A stretch of DNA of 64,000 nucleotides from Acidobacteriota bacterium (lineage in GTDB: Bacteria > Acidobacteriota > Holophagae > Acanthopleuribacterales > Acanthopleuribacteraceae). The first letter of the stretch is position 1. Each line of letters starts with the position of its first letter. Below, piece after piece: positions 26,401-34,071 of this stretch. Location of the stretch: positions 1 through 64,000 of the forward strand of contig JASJCB010000054.1 in the NCBI GenBank assembly GCA_030066195.1, read 5' to 3'. Below the pieces are notes generated by a model, which made no database searches, was not told the origin of the DNA, and saw nothing but the letters and a program-made list of their open reading frames with translations. The position numbers were made by a program, and so were the translations under genes.

Positions 26401-28379
26401 ATGCCGAGGAATTCTGCCGGTTGTTGACAGAGCGGGAGAGAGACCGCCTGCCCACGGATTGGGTTTATGCTCTTCCCACCGAGGCACAATGGGAATACGC
26501 GGCCAGGGCGGGTTCCCGGACCAGGTACAGTTTTGGCGATGACGATGTCAGGCTTGCTGAATATGACTGGTTCGATGGTAGGGTCGATGAAGCCCAACCT
26601 GTTGCCGCGTTGAAGCCCAATGGCTGGGGTTTGTATGATTTGCACGGCAATGTTTTGGAGTGGTGTAGGGACCGGTACGGCGAGTATGAGCAAGGTACGG
26701 CGACGGACCCGCTTGGGCCGAGCACGGGCCTCGATCGGGTGGTGCGCGGCGGGGGCTGGGTCAGCTCCACCCGGTACTGCCGCGTCGCGTACCGGCTCAG
26801 GTCCGAGCCCGGCGACCGGGACGGGGACCTTGGTTTCCGTGTGGCCTTAGTTGAGTCCGAGCCGGAGGCCTTAGAACAGGAGACGTCCGAGGGACCAGGG
26901 CGCATGCAAGTGGTCTGGCTGGAACCGGGCCGGTTTATGATGGGCAGCCCCGAATCCGAAAAAGGCCGCGATGATAATGAAAAACTCCATGAAGTTACTA
27001 TCAGTAAGCGGTTTGCCATAGGCAAATTCGAGGTGACCCAAGCCCAATATGAAGCGGTCATGAAAGAGAACCCCAGTTTCTACAAGGACCGGACGCCTGA
27101 CCATCCCGTTGAAAACGTACCTTGGGAAGATGCCATGGCCTTTTGCAAAGCGTTAACCCTTCGTGACCGTGAACTTGGCCGGTTACCCGAGGGTTATGAA
27201 TACAGCTTGCCTACCGAGGCGCAATGGGAATATGCGGCAAGGGCAGGGGCGACGACCCGGTTTTGTTTTGGCGATGACGAGGCTGAATTAAAAAACTACG
27301 CGTGGTATGGTCAGGATCTTGACAAGGGTCCCCAGCCCGTGGGGAGCTTGAAGCCGAATGCCTGGGGTTTGTACAACATGCACGGTAATGTGGTGGAGTG
27401 GTGTTGGGATTGGTTTGATGAATATGAGCAAGGACCGATGTTAGATCCGAAAGGCCCCGGCCAGGGCCTCCAACGCGTGGTGCGTAGCGGGGGCTGGTTC
27501 AACTCCGCCCGTTACTGCCGCTCCGCGAACCGGCGCTGGTACGAGCCCGGAAAATGGCCCAGTTACCCTGGTTTCCGTGTGGCCGTAGTTGAGTCCGTGC
27601 CGGAGGCCGTAGACAAAGAAACGTCCGAGGGACAAGTACGCATGCAAGTGGTCTGGCTGGACCCGGGTCGATTTATGATGGGTAGCCCCAAGTCCGAAAA
27701 AGGCCGCGATGATGATGAAAATCTCCATGGAGTCACCATCAGCAAACGGTTTGCCATAGGCAAATACGAGGTGACCCAAGCCCAGTATGGAGCCGTTATG
27801 AAAAAGAACCCCAGTTTCTTCAAAGGCCGATCCTCTGATCATCCCGTTGAAAACGTATCATGGGAAGATGCGATGGCTTTTTGTCGGGCGCTGACCCGCC
27901 TCGATCGTGATCGTGGCCTGCTACCTGAAGGCTACGAATACAATCTGCCTACCGAAGCACAATGGGAATATGCGGCAAGGGCAGGATCGACGACCCGGTT
28001 TTGCTTTGGTGACGACGAGGCTGATCTAAATGATTATGCATGGCATGGTGAAAAATGGGAAGAGGGCCATCGGCCCATCGGTGGTCGGAAACCGAATGCC
28101 TGGGGTTTATACGACATGCATGGAAATGTCTGGGAATGGTGTCGGGATTGGTATAGCGATGAGCAAAGACAGTTGATAGACCCGTTAGGTCCGGACCGAG
28201 GCCTTAGACGCGTGGTGCGTGGCGGGAGCTGGAGCGATCCCGCCCGGATCTGTCGCTCTGCGAACCGGTTCAGGGGCGAGTCTGACCGCCGGGGCTGGGT
28301 CCTTGGTTTTCGTGTGGTTGTAGTGGAGTCCGGCTCAGTGTCAGAGGGGCGAGCCCCTTCGCGAAAACAGAAACAATAG
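23490..28379 (+). CDS. Membrane protein with three tandem FGE/C-type-lectin domains (conflict-system sensor)
   Basis: 1629 residues. Order: N-terminal helical domain like that preceding CoxE-type vWA (1-100, PVGIRDYQRIAL); TM segment 119-137; ASPM/Hydin-like Ig domain (about 195-290); TM 332-354; a Rossmann-like region related to degenerate vWA (about 415-535, TLLLLEDERV ... LSVLLFTDGAAS) and a helical region; TM 791-814; a PEGA-like strand domain (825-895); then FGE-sulfatase domains at about 897-1123, 1139-1367 and 1383-1612. Each has MGSPxxExGR, EVTxAQYEAVM, LPTEAQWEYAARAG, W-G-L-Y-D-M-H-G-N-V and GFRV. The catalytic cysteine pair of true FGE is not seen, so I infer a ligand-binding sensor. 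A 24-codon patch before each GFRV is hypervariable between copies. Partner genes flank it. Confidence 0.82.
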   Translation: MSFVPLFQAFLAGLAADGIPVGIRDYQRIALAFHADRKWSFAAVRDTLAALLVKDREQKRVFDLRFRTFFEEGLGDTGRLTPVDLAKALRDLRSLQPAPSKTGRREAGSGRLAPPPRKRRLWLLASAPLLLLLLLLIPEAEQPVQIVQSLPEELTIETEPIMDSKDATEPVLDSTFGLEQTADSTTRAKPVLVPPAHPFSLPVEPESAVVHSALLRNDGDAPFTLEGITLLPEDQKAFTLPNWTGAPVVLQPGQSRRIWVRFEPPDYDNYQCTVRLETSVDTNPLTFRLEEGTSRLPKHVPPPVPNPVFENVGAGEGLPTSIDVEVKQIPKPWLGWLWAALIQLTAAGSFFTWLRLRNRAPRDAPAACDPQLPQRRFSFASIGGEAEAFLDEETLNAAADLAGHYAATESGTILDARRTVRATIQNGGLPRMFYQKRVAGRTLLLLEDERVPTSCRTPLPRELAAGLTVRGVEAIHGIFEGSPATFATDNGTAYRLADLEHEKAALSVLLFTDGAASNRRRLTLWPRVAWLHPPHSVLKPAESGSNFPTFPANRAGVLACLGYFSMLRGPGEGPLQKPENSPSPVLLAETSLSLYLEHRLGDVLLWAADCALLQPCSAGLAGQLRQRFHAHLKPEDLHRFHLIPGTQRTPSGFRFSREGMTVLRPYWLTHRDETAQIEVLGFILDQVKAARPEGDETCLAVLSWEAVVERLKLEHRPDELERFAQIAAGPSGSWLKAELEGFALQKTPSDVLPDEHLPLRSVKLGRRARYRLNRVNRSLAARPVEQVRGWEHLVLAVLTTGFLITFAVAFYLLWQKINTINWQLNGADAVQVRLERLEEGSPLPLGTWGREWTSRTPVEKGSYRLVVSHSGLSLPRRFEIDRDHSKVDISINRQVMLPLVTIPSGSFFMGSPENEEGRFQDEVLHQVHLTRGFYLGATEVTWAQYEAVMEGAERPDGVAGNAPVTDVTWNDAEEFCRLLTERERDRLPTDWVYALPTEAQWEYAARAGSRTRYSFGDDDVRLAEYDWFDGRVDEAQPVAALKPNGWGLYDLHGNVLEWCRDRYGEYEQGTATDPLGPSTGLDRVVRGGGWVSSTRYCRVAYRLRSEPGDRDGDLGFRVALVESEPEALEQETSEGPGRMQVVWLEPGRFMMGSPESEKGRDDNEKLHEVTISKRFAIGKFEVTQAQYEAVMKENPSFYKDRTPDHPVENVPWEDAMAFCKALTLRDRELGRLPEGYEYSLPTEAQWEYAARAGATTRFCFGDDEAELKNYAWYGQDLDKGPQPVGSLKPNAWGLYNMHGNVVEWCWDWFDEYEQGPMLDPKGPGQGLQRVVRSGGWFNSARYCRSANRRWYEPGKWPSYPGFRVAVVESVPEAVDKETSEGQVRMQVVWLDPGRFMMGSPKSEKGRDDDENLHGVTISKRFAIGKYEVTQAQYGAVMKKNPSFFKGRSSDHPVENVSWEDAMAFCRALTRLDRDRGLLPEGYEYNLPTEAQWEYAARAGSTTRFCFGDDEADLNDYAWHGEKWEEGHRPIGGRKPNAWGLYDMHGNVWEWCRDWYSDEQRQLIDPLGPDRGLRRVVRGGSWSDPARICRSANRFRGESDRRGWVLGFRVVVVESGSVSEGRAPSRKQKQ
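26736..26846 (+). repeat. Variable region 1 in FGE repeat 1
   Basis: 37 codons from RVVRGGGW to GFRVA. It aligns codon for codon with 27474-27584 and 28209-28319. Across the three copies 18 of the 24 codons between the W and the G of GFRV change amino acid, mostly at first and second positions with the third base (often C) kept. Confidence 0.6.
27474..27584 (+). repeat. Variable region 2 in FGE repeat 2
   Basis: Starts 738 bp after variable region 1. Its frame is RVVRSGGW ... YCRSANR ... GFRVA. The invariant anchors (W, CR, A, R, E, GFRV) bracket changed codons. Confidence 0.6.
28209..28319 (+). repeat. Variable region 3 in FGE repeat 3
   Basis: Starts 735 bp after variable region 2 and ends about 60 bp before the stop codon. 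A C-terminal position is where retroelement-diversified variable regions usually lie. Confidence 0.6.
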
Positions 28380-28587
28380 GTATGATTAGGTTCCAAGCCC
28401 CCAAATCAGTCGGAGGTTGCGCGGAGCGTCGTGCGCCGACCAGGAGGAGGCAAGCACCCTCGGGAACCCGCTTTCGTCGGCCCGGTCCATGTGCTGCCGC
28501 CCTCCGGGCTAATTGCTTGTTGCCTTTTTAATATCTATTAAGCATAATCATTCCCTGAAAGCCAAGCCAATGAATTGAAGGCGGAGT

Positions 28588-30459
28588 ATGAAAACTCTGT
28601 ATCTGGAAATCCAAAAGGACGGAACCCGTTACAACGGGCGCGTGCACCGTGGAGACCCGCACCATGCTGCGACCTTACCGGGCGCGTTATCGATCGGGCC
28701 GGGTGACATGGTGGATCTCGGTGGAAAAGAATACACTTGGAAAGACCTGGGACTGGCGCTCTTGAACCATCATCCCGACCGCCCCGCCAAGGCCTATGAG
28801 GAGCGCGGGCAATTATTGATGGGCCGGGAATTGTATAAACGCACCCTGGACTTGATCGACTTCCCCGACGAGCCTTGTCATTTGGTGATCGTAACCGAAG
28901 ATGAAAACATCAAGCACCTCCCCTGGCCGTTATTACGGAGAAGCGGGTTTTTGATCAATCGAGGCTGGACGGTGTCGCTCGCTTCCGACGCCGCGAGTTC
29001 ATCCACTGTTGAATTGCCGCCAAATCCCAAAACCCTTGCCGTTTTAAGTGATCCTGTGGACGAGTCAAAGACCCTGGCCGAGCAGCACGAACATGAATTG
29101 CGCCTTCTACTGGAGGGGACCCAAATGTTAACCGCCGGCAGGTTTCGCGCGGTTCGTACCTGGGACGAGTTCCGCGAGGCGTGCACCGGTTTCCAACCCG
29201 ACGTGGTTTACTTTTACGGTCACGGCAAAGGCGATCGCTCGCATTGCGACCTTGTTTTCGAAGATCGTGCCCGGCGCGCCGATCCCAGACCGCTGGTAGA
29301 TGTAGTGGAATGGCTGGCCCGGACCAACCCTTTGCTGGTATATGTCAATTGTTGCTCGGGCGACAGCGCGGGCCTGCTTGGCGCCGGGCAACTCATGGGA
29401 ACAAGGGTTCCTGCCGTGATCACCAACCGGACGGTAGTGACCGTATCCGCGGCCAGGGCCCAAGGAACGGCCCTTTGGGATCACCTGCTCTTGCGCGGTG
29501 AAGACCCGCGTACGGCCGTTGCCCAAAACTTTTTTCATCTGGCGGATTTGGAGGCCACTCTTTCCAAGCCCCATTGGTTTACCCCGGTGATCCATGCCCA
29601 TTTCCGTACTTGGAAGGCCGAGCGGGTGCTTCGCAGACCTCGCTTCGGCAACCGGGGACATGATCCGCACTGGGAATTGAAGGTGGATAGGGTCGAGCAA
29701 TTCAGTGTGGTCAGCCACATGACCCAGGAAATGTTGTTGGAGGGCAAACCACGAGGCCTTGCCTTTCTCTGGTACGGCAAGCGGGGACAGGGCATGGTGC
29801 GCTTCGGTGAACGGTTGGCGTTGCAATTACGCGATTTCCTGAAAGAAGCCCAACTCTACCAGGTCGATCCCGTCTGGCCCGCTTATTCGCTGGAGTACGA
29901 AGGTGTATCACCGGGTTTCGCCTTTGAGGATATGATGATGGACGCCTTCGAGGTCGATGATCTGAATGCCGTCCCCGCCCGTATCCGTACGCAGACGCGC
30001 GGTAATCGAGCACTGGTGTACTTGAATCACCCGCTGGTAACTTCACGGGAAACCCTGAGCCCAAATGGTTTGGAACTATATTTGGACTGGCTGGGTCGGA
30101 AATTCCTGCCTTTGCTGGAGTCGCCGACTCAATTTGCCTTGATCGGGTTATCATTCCAGCTGAAGAAACCGGATAAGTTCCGCAAGCGCATCGATCGCAT
30201 CAATCCCGAGGGTCTCGTGTTCCGTCCCCTGAGAGAATTGGATAGTTTGATTCGGCGAGACCTGGAAGACTTTTTGCGAACGCATAACATCTACGTACCA
30301 CGCGGCGCCACGGACAAGTTGTTAGAAAAAATCCTGGAAGATACCGGCGGGCATTATGAGACCACTTTGTCCCACTTGGAGAAACTGATTTTGCGCGGCC
30401 CCGATGTGGGCCCCGAAGAGACCGACGATGATGACGACGATGACGATGACGGCTTCTAA
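28588..30459 (+). CDS. CHAT-domain caspase-like protease
   Basis: 623 residues. The CHAT (caspase/separase-like) domain has the catalytic His212 in VVYFYGHGKGD and Cys256 in LVYVNCCSGDS. The C-terminal half (about 355-600) looks like an inactive STAND-type P-loop fold: GLAFLWYGKRGQG replaces Walker A and RALVYLNHPLV sits where Walker B would be. The protein ends in a run of nine Asp followed by Gly-Phe. It starts 208 bp after the FGE protein with AAGGCGGAGT upstream, and ends 12 bp before the MoxR gene. In known cassettes of this type CHAT is the likely effector, cleaving targets when a sensor fires. The protease assignment is firm, the role inferred. Confidence 0.82.
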   Translation: MKTLYLEIQKDGTRYNGRVHRGDPHHAATLPGALSIGPGDMVDLGGKEYTWKDLGLALLNHHPDRPAKAYEERGQLLMGRELYKRTLDLIDFPDEPCHLVIVTEDENIKHLPWPLLRRSGFLINRGWTVSLASDAASSSTVELPPNPKTLAVLSDPVDESKTLAEQHEHELRLLLEGTQMLTAGRFRAVRTWDEFREACTGFQPDVVYFYGHGKGDRSHCDLVFEDRARRADPRPLVDVVEWLARTNPLLVYVNCCSGDSAGLLGAGQLMGTRVPAVITNRTVVTVSAARAQGTALWDHLLLRGEDPRTAVAQNFFHLADLEATLSKPHWFTPVIHAHFRTWKAERVLRRPRFGNRGHDPHWELKVDRVEQFSVVSHMTQEMLLEGKPRGLAFLWYGKRGQGMVRFGERLALQLRDFLKEAQLYQVDPVWPAYSLEYEGVSPGFAFEDMMMDAFEVDDLNAVPARIRTQTRGNRALVYLNHPLVTSRETLSPNGLELYLDWLGRKFLPLLESPTQFALIGLSFQLKKPDKFRKRIDRINPEGLVFRPLRELDSLIRRDLEDFLRTHNIYVPRGATDKLLEKILEDTGGHYETTLSHLEKLILRGPDVGPEETDDDDDDDDDGF

Positions 30460-30471
30460 AGGGAGAATGGC

Positions 30472-31434
30472 ATGGTGAATCGATACCCCTTTCAAATGGT
30501 AGGCGCCAACGGCGTCGAACCGGCGACCGAAGCCATCCGGAATCATCTGAAGCAAAGGCCCTTTGCCCGGGTCGACGCGGGTTTCAAGGCGTCCGCGCCT
30601 CGCTTCCGGCCCGGCGAGGCGTTGCAGAACGCCATCAATACGGCCATTGCCGTGGGCGATCCCCTGCTGTTGACCGGCGAGCCCGGTACGGGCAAAACCC
30701 AGGCCGCCTATTACGCGGCCCACCAGTTGAACCTGGAACTGTTTCATTTTCAAACCCGCTCCACGTCTACCGTGCGCGACTTGCTCTATGACTTCGATAT
30801 GGTCCGTTATTTCCACGATGCCCATATCTACCAGGACCCGGGCGCCGCCGAACCCGTCCCCCGCTTGAACAAGGAAGACTACGTGGAAGCCCGTCCCCTG
30901 TGGCAGGCCATGCGGGCGGGTAAGGAAAACGGTTACCCGGCGGTATTGCTGGTGGATGAGATTGACAAGGCGCCCCGCGATTTCCCCAACGACCTGCTGC
31001 ACGAGTTGGACCAGATGGCCTTCACCGTCCTGGAGACGGGACAAGAGGTTGCCATCCCCAACTCCTTGCGGCCCGTCGTATTTATAACCTCCAACAGCGA
31101 GCGGCGTTTGCCCGAGCCCTTCCTGCGCCGTTGCGTCTACCACCACATCGTTTTCGACGAGCCTCTCTTGCGCGAGGCGGTGGCCGGTCATCGCGATGCC
31201 TACCCGGATCTCAGCGAGGCTTTTTTGGAGACGGCGATTGCCGGTTTCATGAGGTTGCGGCAGCGCAACCTGCGCAAACTGCCGGCCACGGGCGAGTTTT
31301 TTGTCTGGTTACAGGTCCTGGCAGCGGCCGCGGATGTGCCCGAAGAAGCATTGAAAGGCCCGCTGGACAAACTGCCCTACCTGGGCACCCTGATCAAGGA
31401 TCACCAGGACATGGCCGAGTTGAAGGGACTGTAA
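30472..31434 (+). CDS. MoxR-family AAA+ ATPase
   Basis: 320 residues. Walker A GEPGTGKT (69-76), Walker B LLVDEIDK (159-166), sensor-1 FITSNSERRLPEPFLRRC with the arginine finger. MoxR ATPases act as chaperone-like remodelers, often with vWA proteins. GGGAG precedes the ATG, and it is 12 bp after the CHAT gene. Together with the FGE membrane protein and Trypco1-like peptide it forms a cassette resembling the NTP-dependent ternary conflict systems described in multicellular bacteria. No intact vWA gene is present next to it, which is unusual. Confidence 0.88.
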   Translation: MVNRYPFQMVGANGVEPATEAIRNHLKQRPFARVDAGFKASAPRFRPGEALQNAINTAIAVGDPLLLTGEPGTGKTQAAYYAAHQLNLELFHFQTRSTSTVRDLLYDFDMVRYFHDAHIYQDPGAAEPVPRLNKEDYVEARPLWQAMRAGKENGYPAVLLVDEIDKAPRDFPNDLLHELDQMAFTVLETGQEVAIPNSLRPVVFITSNSERRLPEPFLRRCVYHHIVFDEPLLREAVAGHRDAYPDLSEAFLETAIAGFMRLRQRNLRKLPATGEFFVWLQVLAAAADVPEEALKGPLDKLPYLGTLIKDHQDMAELKGL

Positions 31435-31472
31435 GTCCTTGAGGCTGAATGCCGGGCAACGCATCGGCGGCG

Positions 31473-31501
31473 TTGCACATCCAACACGCGGGCGTTATAA
31501 T
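31473..31501 (+). promoter_or_regulatory. Promoter-like site before the phosphatase gene
   Basis: TTGCAC (31473-31478) and a perfect TATAAT (31496-31501) are 17 bp apart, 77 bp before the ATG at 31578. The -35 box is weak. Confidence 0.45.
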
Positions 31502-31577
31502 GACCTGCCGTAAAGCGGGCTTCCGGTAACGGCCGATCGCCGTCGCAACGGCTGACCTCTACAAATATCGGGGCTGT

Positions 31578-32186
31578 ATGATTCCTTTTCAATTACGTTT
31601 ATTGATGGTCCGCCACGGCCAGGCCGAGGGTAATCGACGCGGTGCTTTTATGGGCCTGGCCGATGAACCCCTGACGGAAAAAGGCAGACAGCAGATTCTT
31701 GACCTGCGCGAACGCATTCGGGACGAAAAGATCGACGCCGTTATGACCAGCCCCCTGCAACGCGCCGCCGATTCCGCTTTCCTGCTGGCCGAGGATTTGT
31801 TCCCTCGTCCCATGATCGACGACCGCTTGAGGGAACAGGACTACGGCAGTTGGGACACCATGGTCTTCCAGGATGTGATCAAAGCCTACCCGGAAGATTT
31901 CAACGCCTGGAAAACCGGCAACCCGGATCACCCGCCCACGGACGGCGAGCCGCTTCATAAGGTTGCCGAGCGTTTGAACGCCTGGCTGAAAACTTGCCGA
32001 AAGGGGGTGCCTGACGGCGGCACACTACTGGCGGTAGGCCACGGCTCGGCCTTCCAGGCGTTATTGTGCACCCTGCTGGACGTCCCGCTGAGAAACCGCT
32101 GGCCCTTCCGTCTGGCCAACGGCAGCCTGACCGAGGTCTTCTTCAGCGAAACCGGCCCCACCCTGACCCGCCTGAGTTGGGTTTAA
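31578..32186 (+). CDS. Histidine phosphatase (phosphoglycerate-mutase-like)
   Basis: 202 residues of the RHG superfamily. The phosphorylated His is in LLMVRHGQAEGN (His13), with a G-x-x-D-x-P-L-T-E-K-G block, the conserved TSPLQRAADSA, the acid in REQDYGSWDT, and the second His in LLAVGHGSAFQ. It removes phosphate from a small substrate such as an alpha-ribazole or a sugar phosphate; specificity cannot be read from sequence. It follows the conflict cassette by 143 bp with its own promoter-like site, so it is probably not part of it. Confidence 0.85.
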   Translation: MIPFQLRLLMVRHGQAEGNRRGAFMGLADEPLTEKGRQQILDLRERIRDEKIDAVMTSPLQRAADSAFLLAEDLFPRPMIDDRLREQDYGSWDTMVFQDVIKAYPEDFNAWKTGNPDHPPTDGEPLHKVAERLNAWLKTCRKGVPDGGTLLAVGHGSAFQALLCTLLDVPLRNRWPFRLANGSLTEVFFSETGPTLTRLSWV

Positions 32187-32279
32187 CGAGATCAAGGACC
32201 GTTTCCCGGGGTCCTGACCTTCCGACAAATCATCCTCCCGACTGCCGCCCACCCTGCTATGATGTCGATGGAGGCAATC

Positions 32280-33959
32280 ATGAGGCAACCGATACCGATC
32301 GGTATTACCGATTTCAATGAGCTACGCACCGACGGCTATTACTATGTCGACAAGTCAATGCTCATCGCGGATATCGTTCGAAGCGGCGCCAAGGTCATTC
32401 TCCTGCCCCGCCCCCGGCGCTTTGGAAAGACCATGAATCTTTCCATGCTGTACTATTTTTTCAACGATGCGGGGGAAAACAGCGCCTCGTTATTCGAGGA
32501 TCTGGCCGTGAACGGTCAGGCCGATGCGATGGAACATTGCGCCGCCTATCCCACTGTTTTCCTCACCTTGAAAGATCTCAAATCCACCGGTTTTCCAGAT
32601 TTCGAAATCGCCGTTGCGGATCTCCTTTCCGACCTGTTCATAGCGCATGAGAAAACTATTCTACAAGCGAATCCCCGCGGTCTGGAGAAGCAGAAGGTCC
32701 GGCAAATCATGGACGGCGCGGCGCCGACGGCCTCATTGGAATCATCCCTGAAGCTCCTGATGAAACTTCTGCATCGCGCTACCGGAAAACAGGTCATGGT
32801 GCTGATCGATGAATACGATACGCCGATCCACGCCGGATACAAATACGGCTGGTACCGTGAGATCATCGGCTTCATGCGCAACTTCCTCAGCGGGGCCTTG
32901 AAGGACAATACCGACCTGAAGAAAGGCGTCCTGACCGGTATCCTCCGGGTGGCCAAGGAATCGATCTTCTCCGGCCTGAACAATCTCCGCGTGCGGACCA
33001 TTCTCGACCACGAGTTCTCGAACCACTTCGGTTTTACCGATACCGAGGTTCAGCGCCTGCTGAGCGATTACCAACTGGAAGACCGACTGGCTGAAGTGCG
33101 CTGCTGGTATAACGGGTACCGCTTCGGCCCGCATACCGTCTACAATCCCTGGTCGATCATGCAATATACCACCGATGCGCGCTTCCCCGGTACAACGGCC
33201 GAACCCTATTGGGTCAACACCAGCGATAATCAAATGATCCATGATCTGATCGTCGACAAACGATCCATCAAACGCGAGGAACTGGAAGCCCTGCTGCGCG
33301 GAGACCCGATTCGGAAGGAATTGGAGACAAATATCATTATGGACCGAATGTTCGGCACTACTGTCTGGAGCCTGCTCACTCTCAGCGGTTACCTTAAACC
33401 GGAAAATTTGAAGATGGACACGGGGCGCTTCTACGGAGATCTGGTTATCCCCAACCTGGAGGTACGCACCTTCTTCGACAAAACGGTCCAAGACTGGCTG
33501 CGAGAACAAACGGACGGTGACGGGCTGAAACCCCTGTTCGATGCGCTAATTGCCGAGGACATGGACCGCTTGTCCGTGTATTTCGCCGAGTTGGTCAAGG
33601 GCGTGCTCAGTTATCACGATACGGCCGGGGAAGAGCCGGAACGCGTCTATCACGCCTTTATGTTGGGCCTGCTGGTCGATTTGCGCGGCGCCTACCGGGT
33701 TTTGTCCAACCGCGAGGCGGGTTACGGCCGCTACGATGTCATCATGATCCCGACGGACAAAACCGCAACGGGTTTTGTCTTTGAATTCAAAAAAATCGGA
33801 GAGGGCGACCCCGCCCAAACCGCTGCCGATGCCTTGCAACAAATTATCGATAGGGATTATGCGACGGCGCTCCGCCAGGAGGGCGTGACCAAAATCAGGG
33901 CAATCGGTGTTGCGGTAGAGGGCAAGAGAACCCACATCGCGAGCGGTCTCCTAACCTGA
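32280..33959 (+). CDS. AAA-ATPase-like protein with PD-(D/E)XK C-terminal domain
   Basis: 559 residues from the ATG at 32280, preceded by GGAGG. The N-terminal part is the AAA-ATPase_like family: PIGITDFNELRTDGYYYVDK, P-loop RPRRFGKTMNLSML, Walker B VLIDEYDTPIHAG. The last 100 residues (GYGRYDVIMIP...GFVFEFKK) form a PD-(D/E)XK nuclease-like core with Asp and Glu-x-Lys. Such proteins are abundant and often multi-copy in some genomes; a mobile or defence role has been suggested, but none is proven. Stand-alone gene. Confidence 0.82.
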   Translation: MRQPIPIGITDFNELRTDGYYYVDKSMLIADIVRSGAKVILLPRPRRFGKTMNLSMLYYFFNDAGENSASLFEDLAVNGQADAMEHCAAYPTVFLTLKDLKSTGFPDFEIAVADLLSDLFIAHEKTILQANPRGLEKQKVRQIMDGAAPTASLESSLKLLMKLLHRATGKQVMVLIDEYDTPIHAGYKYGWYREIIGFMRNFLSGALKDNTDLKKGVLTGILRVAKESIFSGLNNLRVRTILDHEFSNHFGFTDTEVQRLLSDYQLEDRLAEVRCWYNGYRFGPHTVYNPWSIMQYTTDARFPGTTAEPYWVNTSDNQMIHDLIVDKRSIKREELEALLRGDPIRKELETNIIMDRMFGTTVWSLLTLSGYLKPENLKMDTGRFYGDLVIPNLEVRTFFDKTVQDWLREQTDGDGLKPLFDALIAEDMDRLSVYFAELVKGVLSYHDTAGEEPERVYHAFMLGLLVDLRGAYRVLSNREAGYGRYDVIMIPTDKTATGFVFEFKKIGEGDPAQTAADALQQIIDRDYATALRQEGVTKIRAIGVAVEGKRTHIASGLLT

Positions 33960-33992
33960 ACGGAGCATGGAGTAACACCAAACCACCGCCTC

Positions 33993-34051
33993 GTATGACC
34001 AATGTCATACAGCCCCTGTTGGTTGTGATAGAAGATAAGATAGGAATCTTC
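33993..34051 (+). promoter_or_regulatory. Two inverted repeats before tryptophanase
   Basis: GTATGAC-CAAT-GTCATAC (33993-34010) is a perfect 7-bp inverted repeat, typical of a dimeric regulator site. A second, GAAGAT-N9-ATCTTC, lies at 34031-34051, just before the GGGAGGTGAT ribosome site. They may be an operator and a leader hairpin. No coding TnaC-like leader peptide with Trp is evident. Confidence 0.35.
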
Positions 34052-34071
34052 TCATCCACGGGAGGTGATCC

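Noticed and set aside
23490-28379. True formylglycine-generating enzyme activity
   Set aside because: The catalytic Cys pair is not seen in any of the three domains; the YCR cysteine aligns with a structural position. Sensor role preferred.
28380-28587. Hidden gene in the 208-bp gap before the CHAT gene
   Set aside because: No frame with a start and ribosome site; only a weak hairpin near 28420-28450.
23171-31434. Reverse transcriptase or template repeat for the diversified FGE regions
   Set aside because: None found here: no RT motif (such as YADD) in any frame nearby; the intergenic 28380-28587 does not align with the variable regions.
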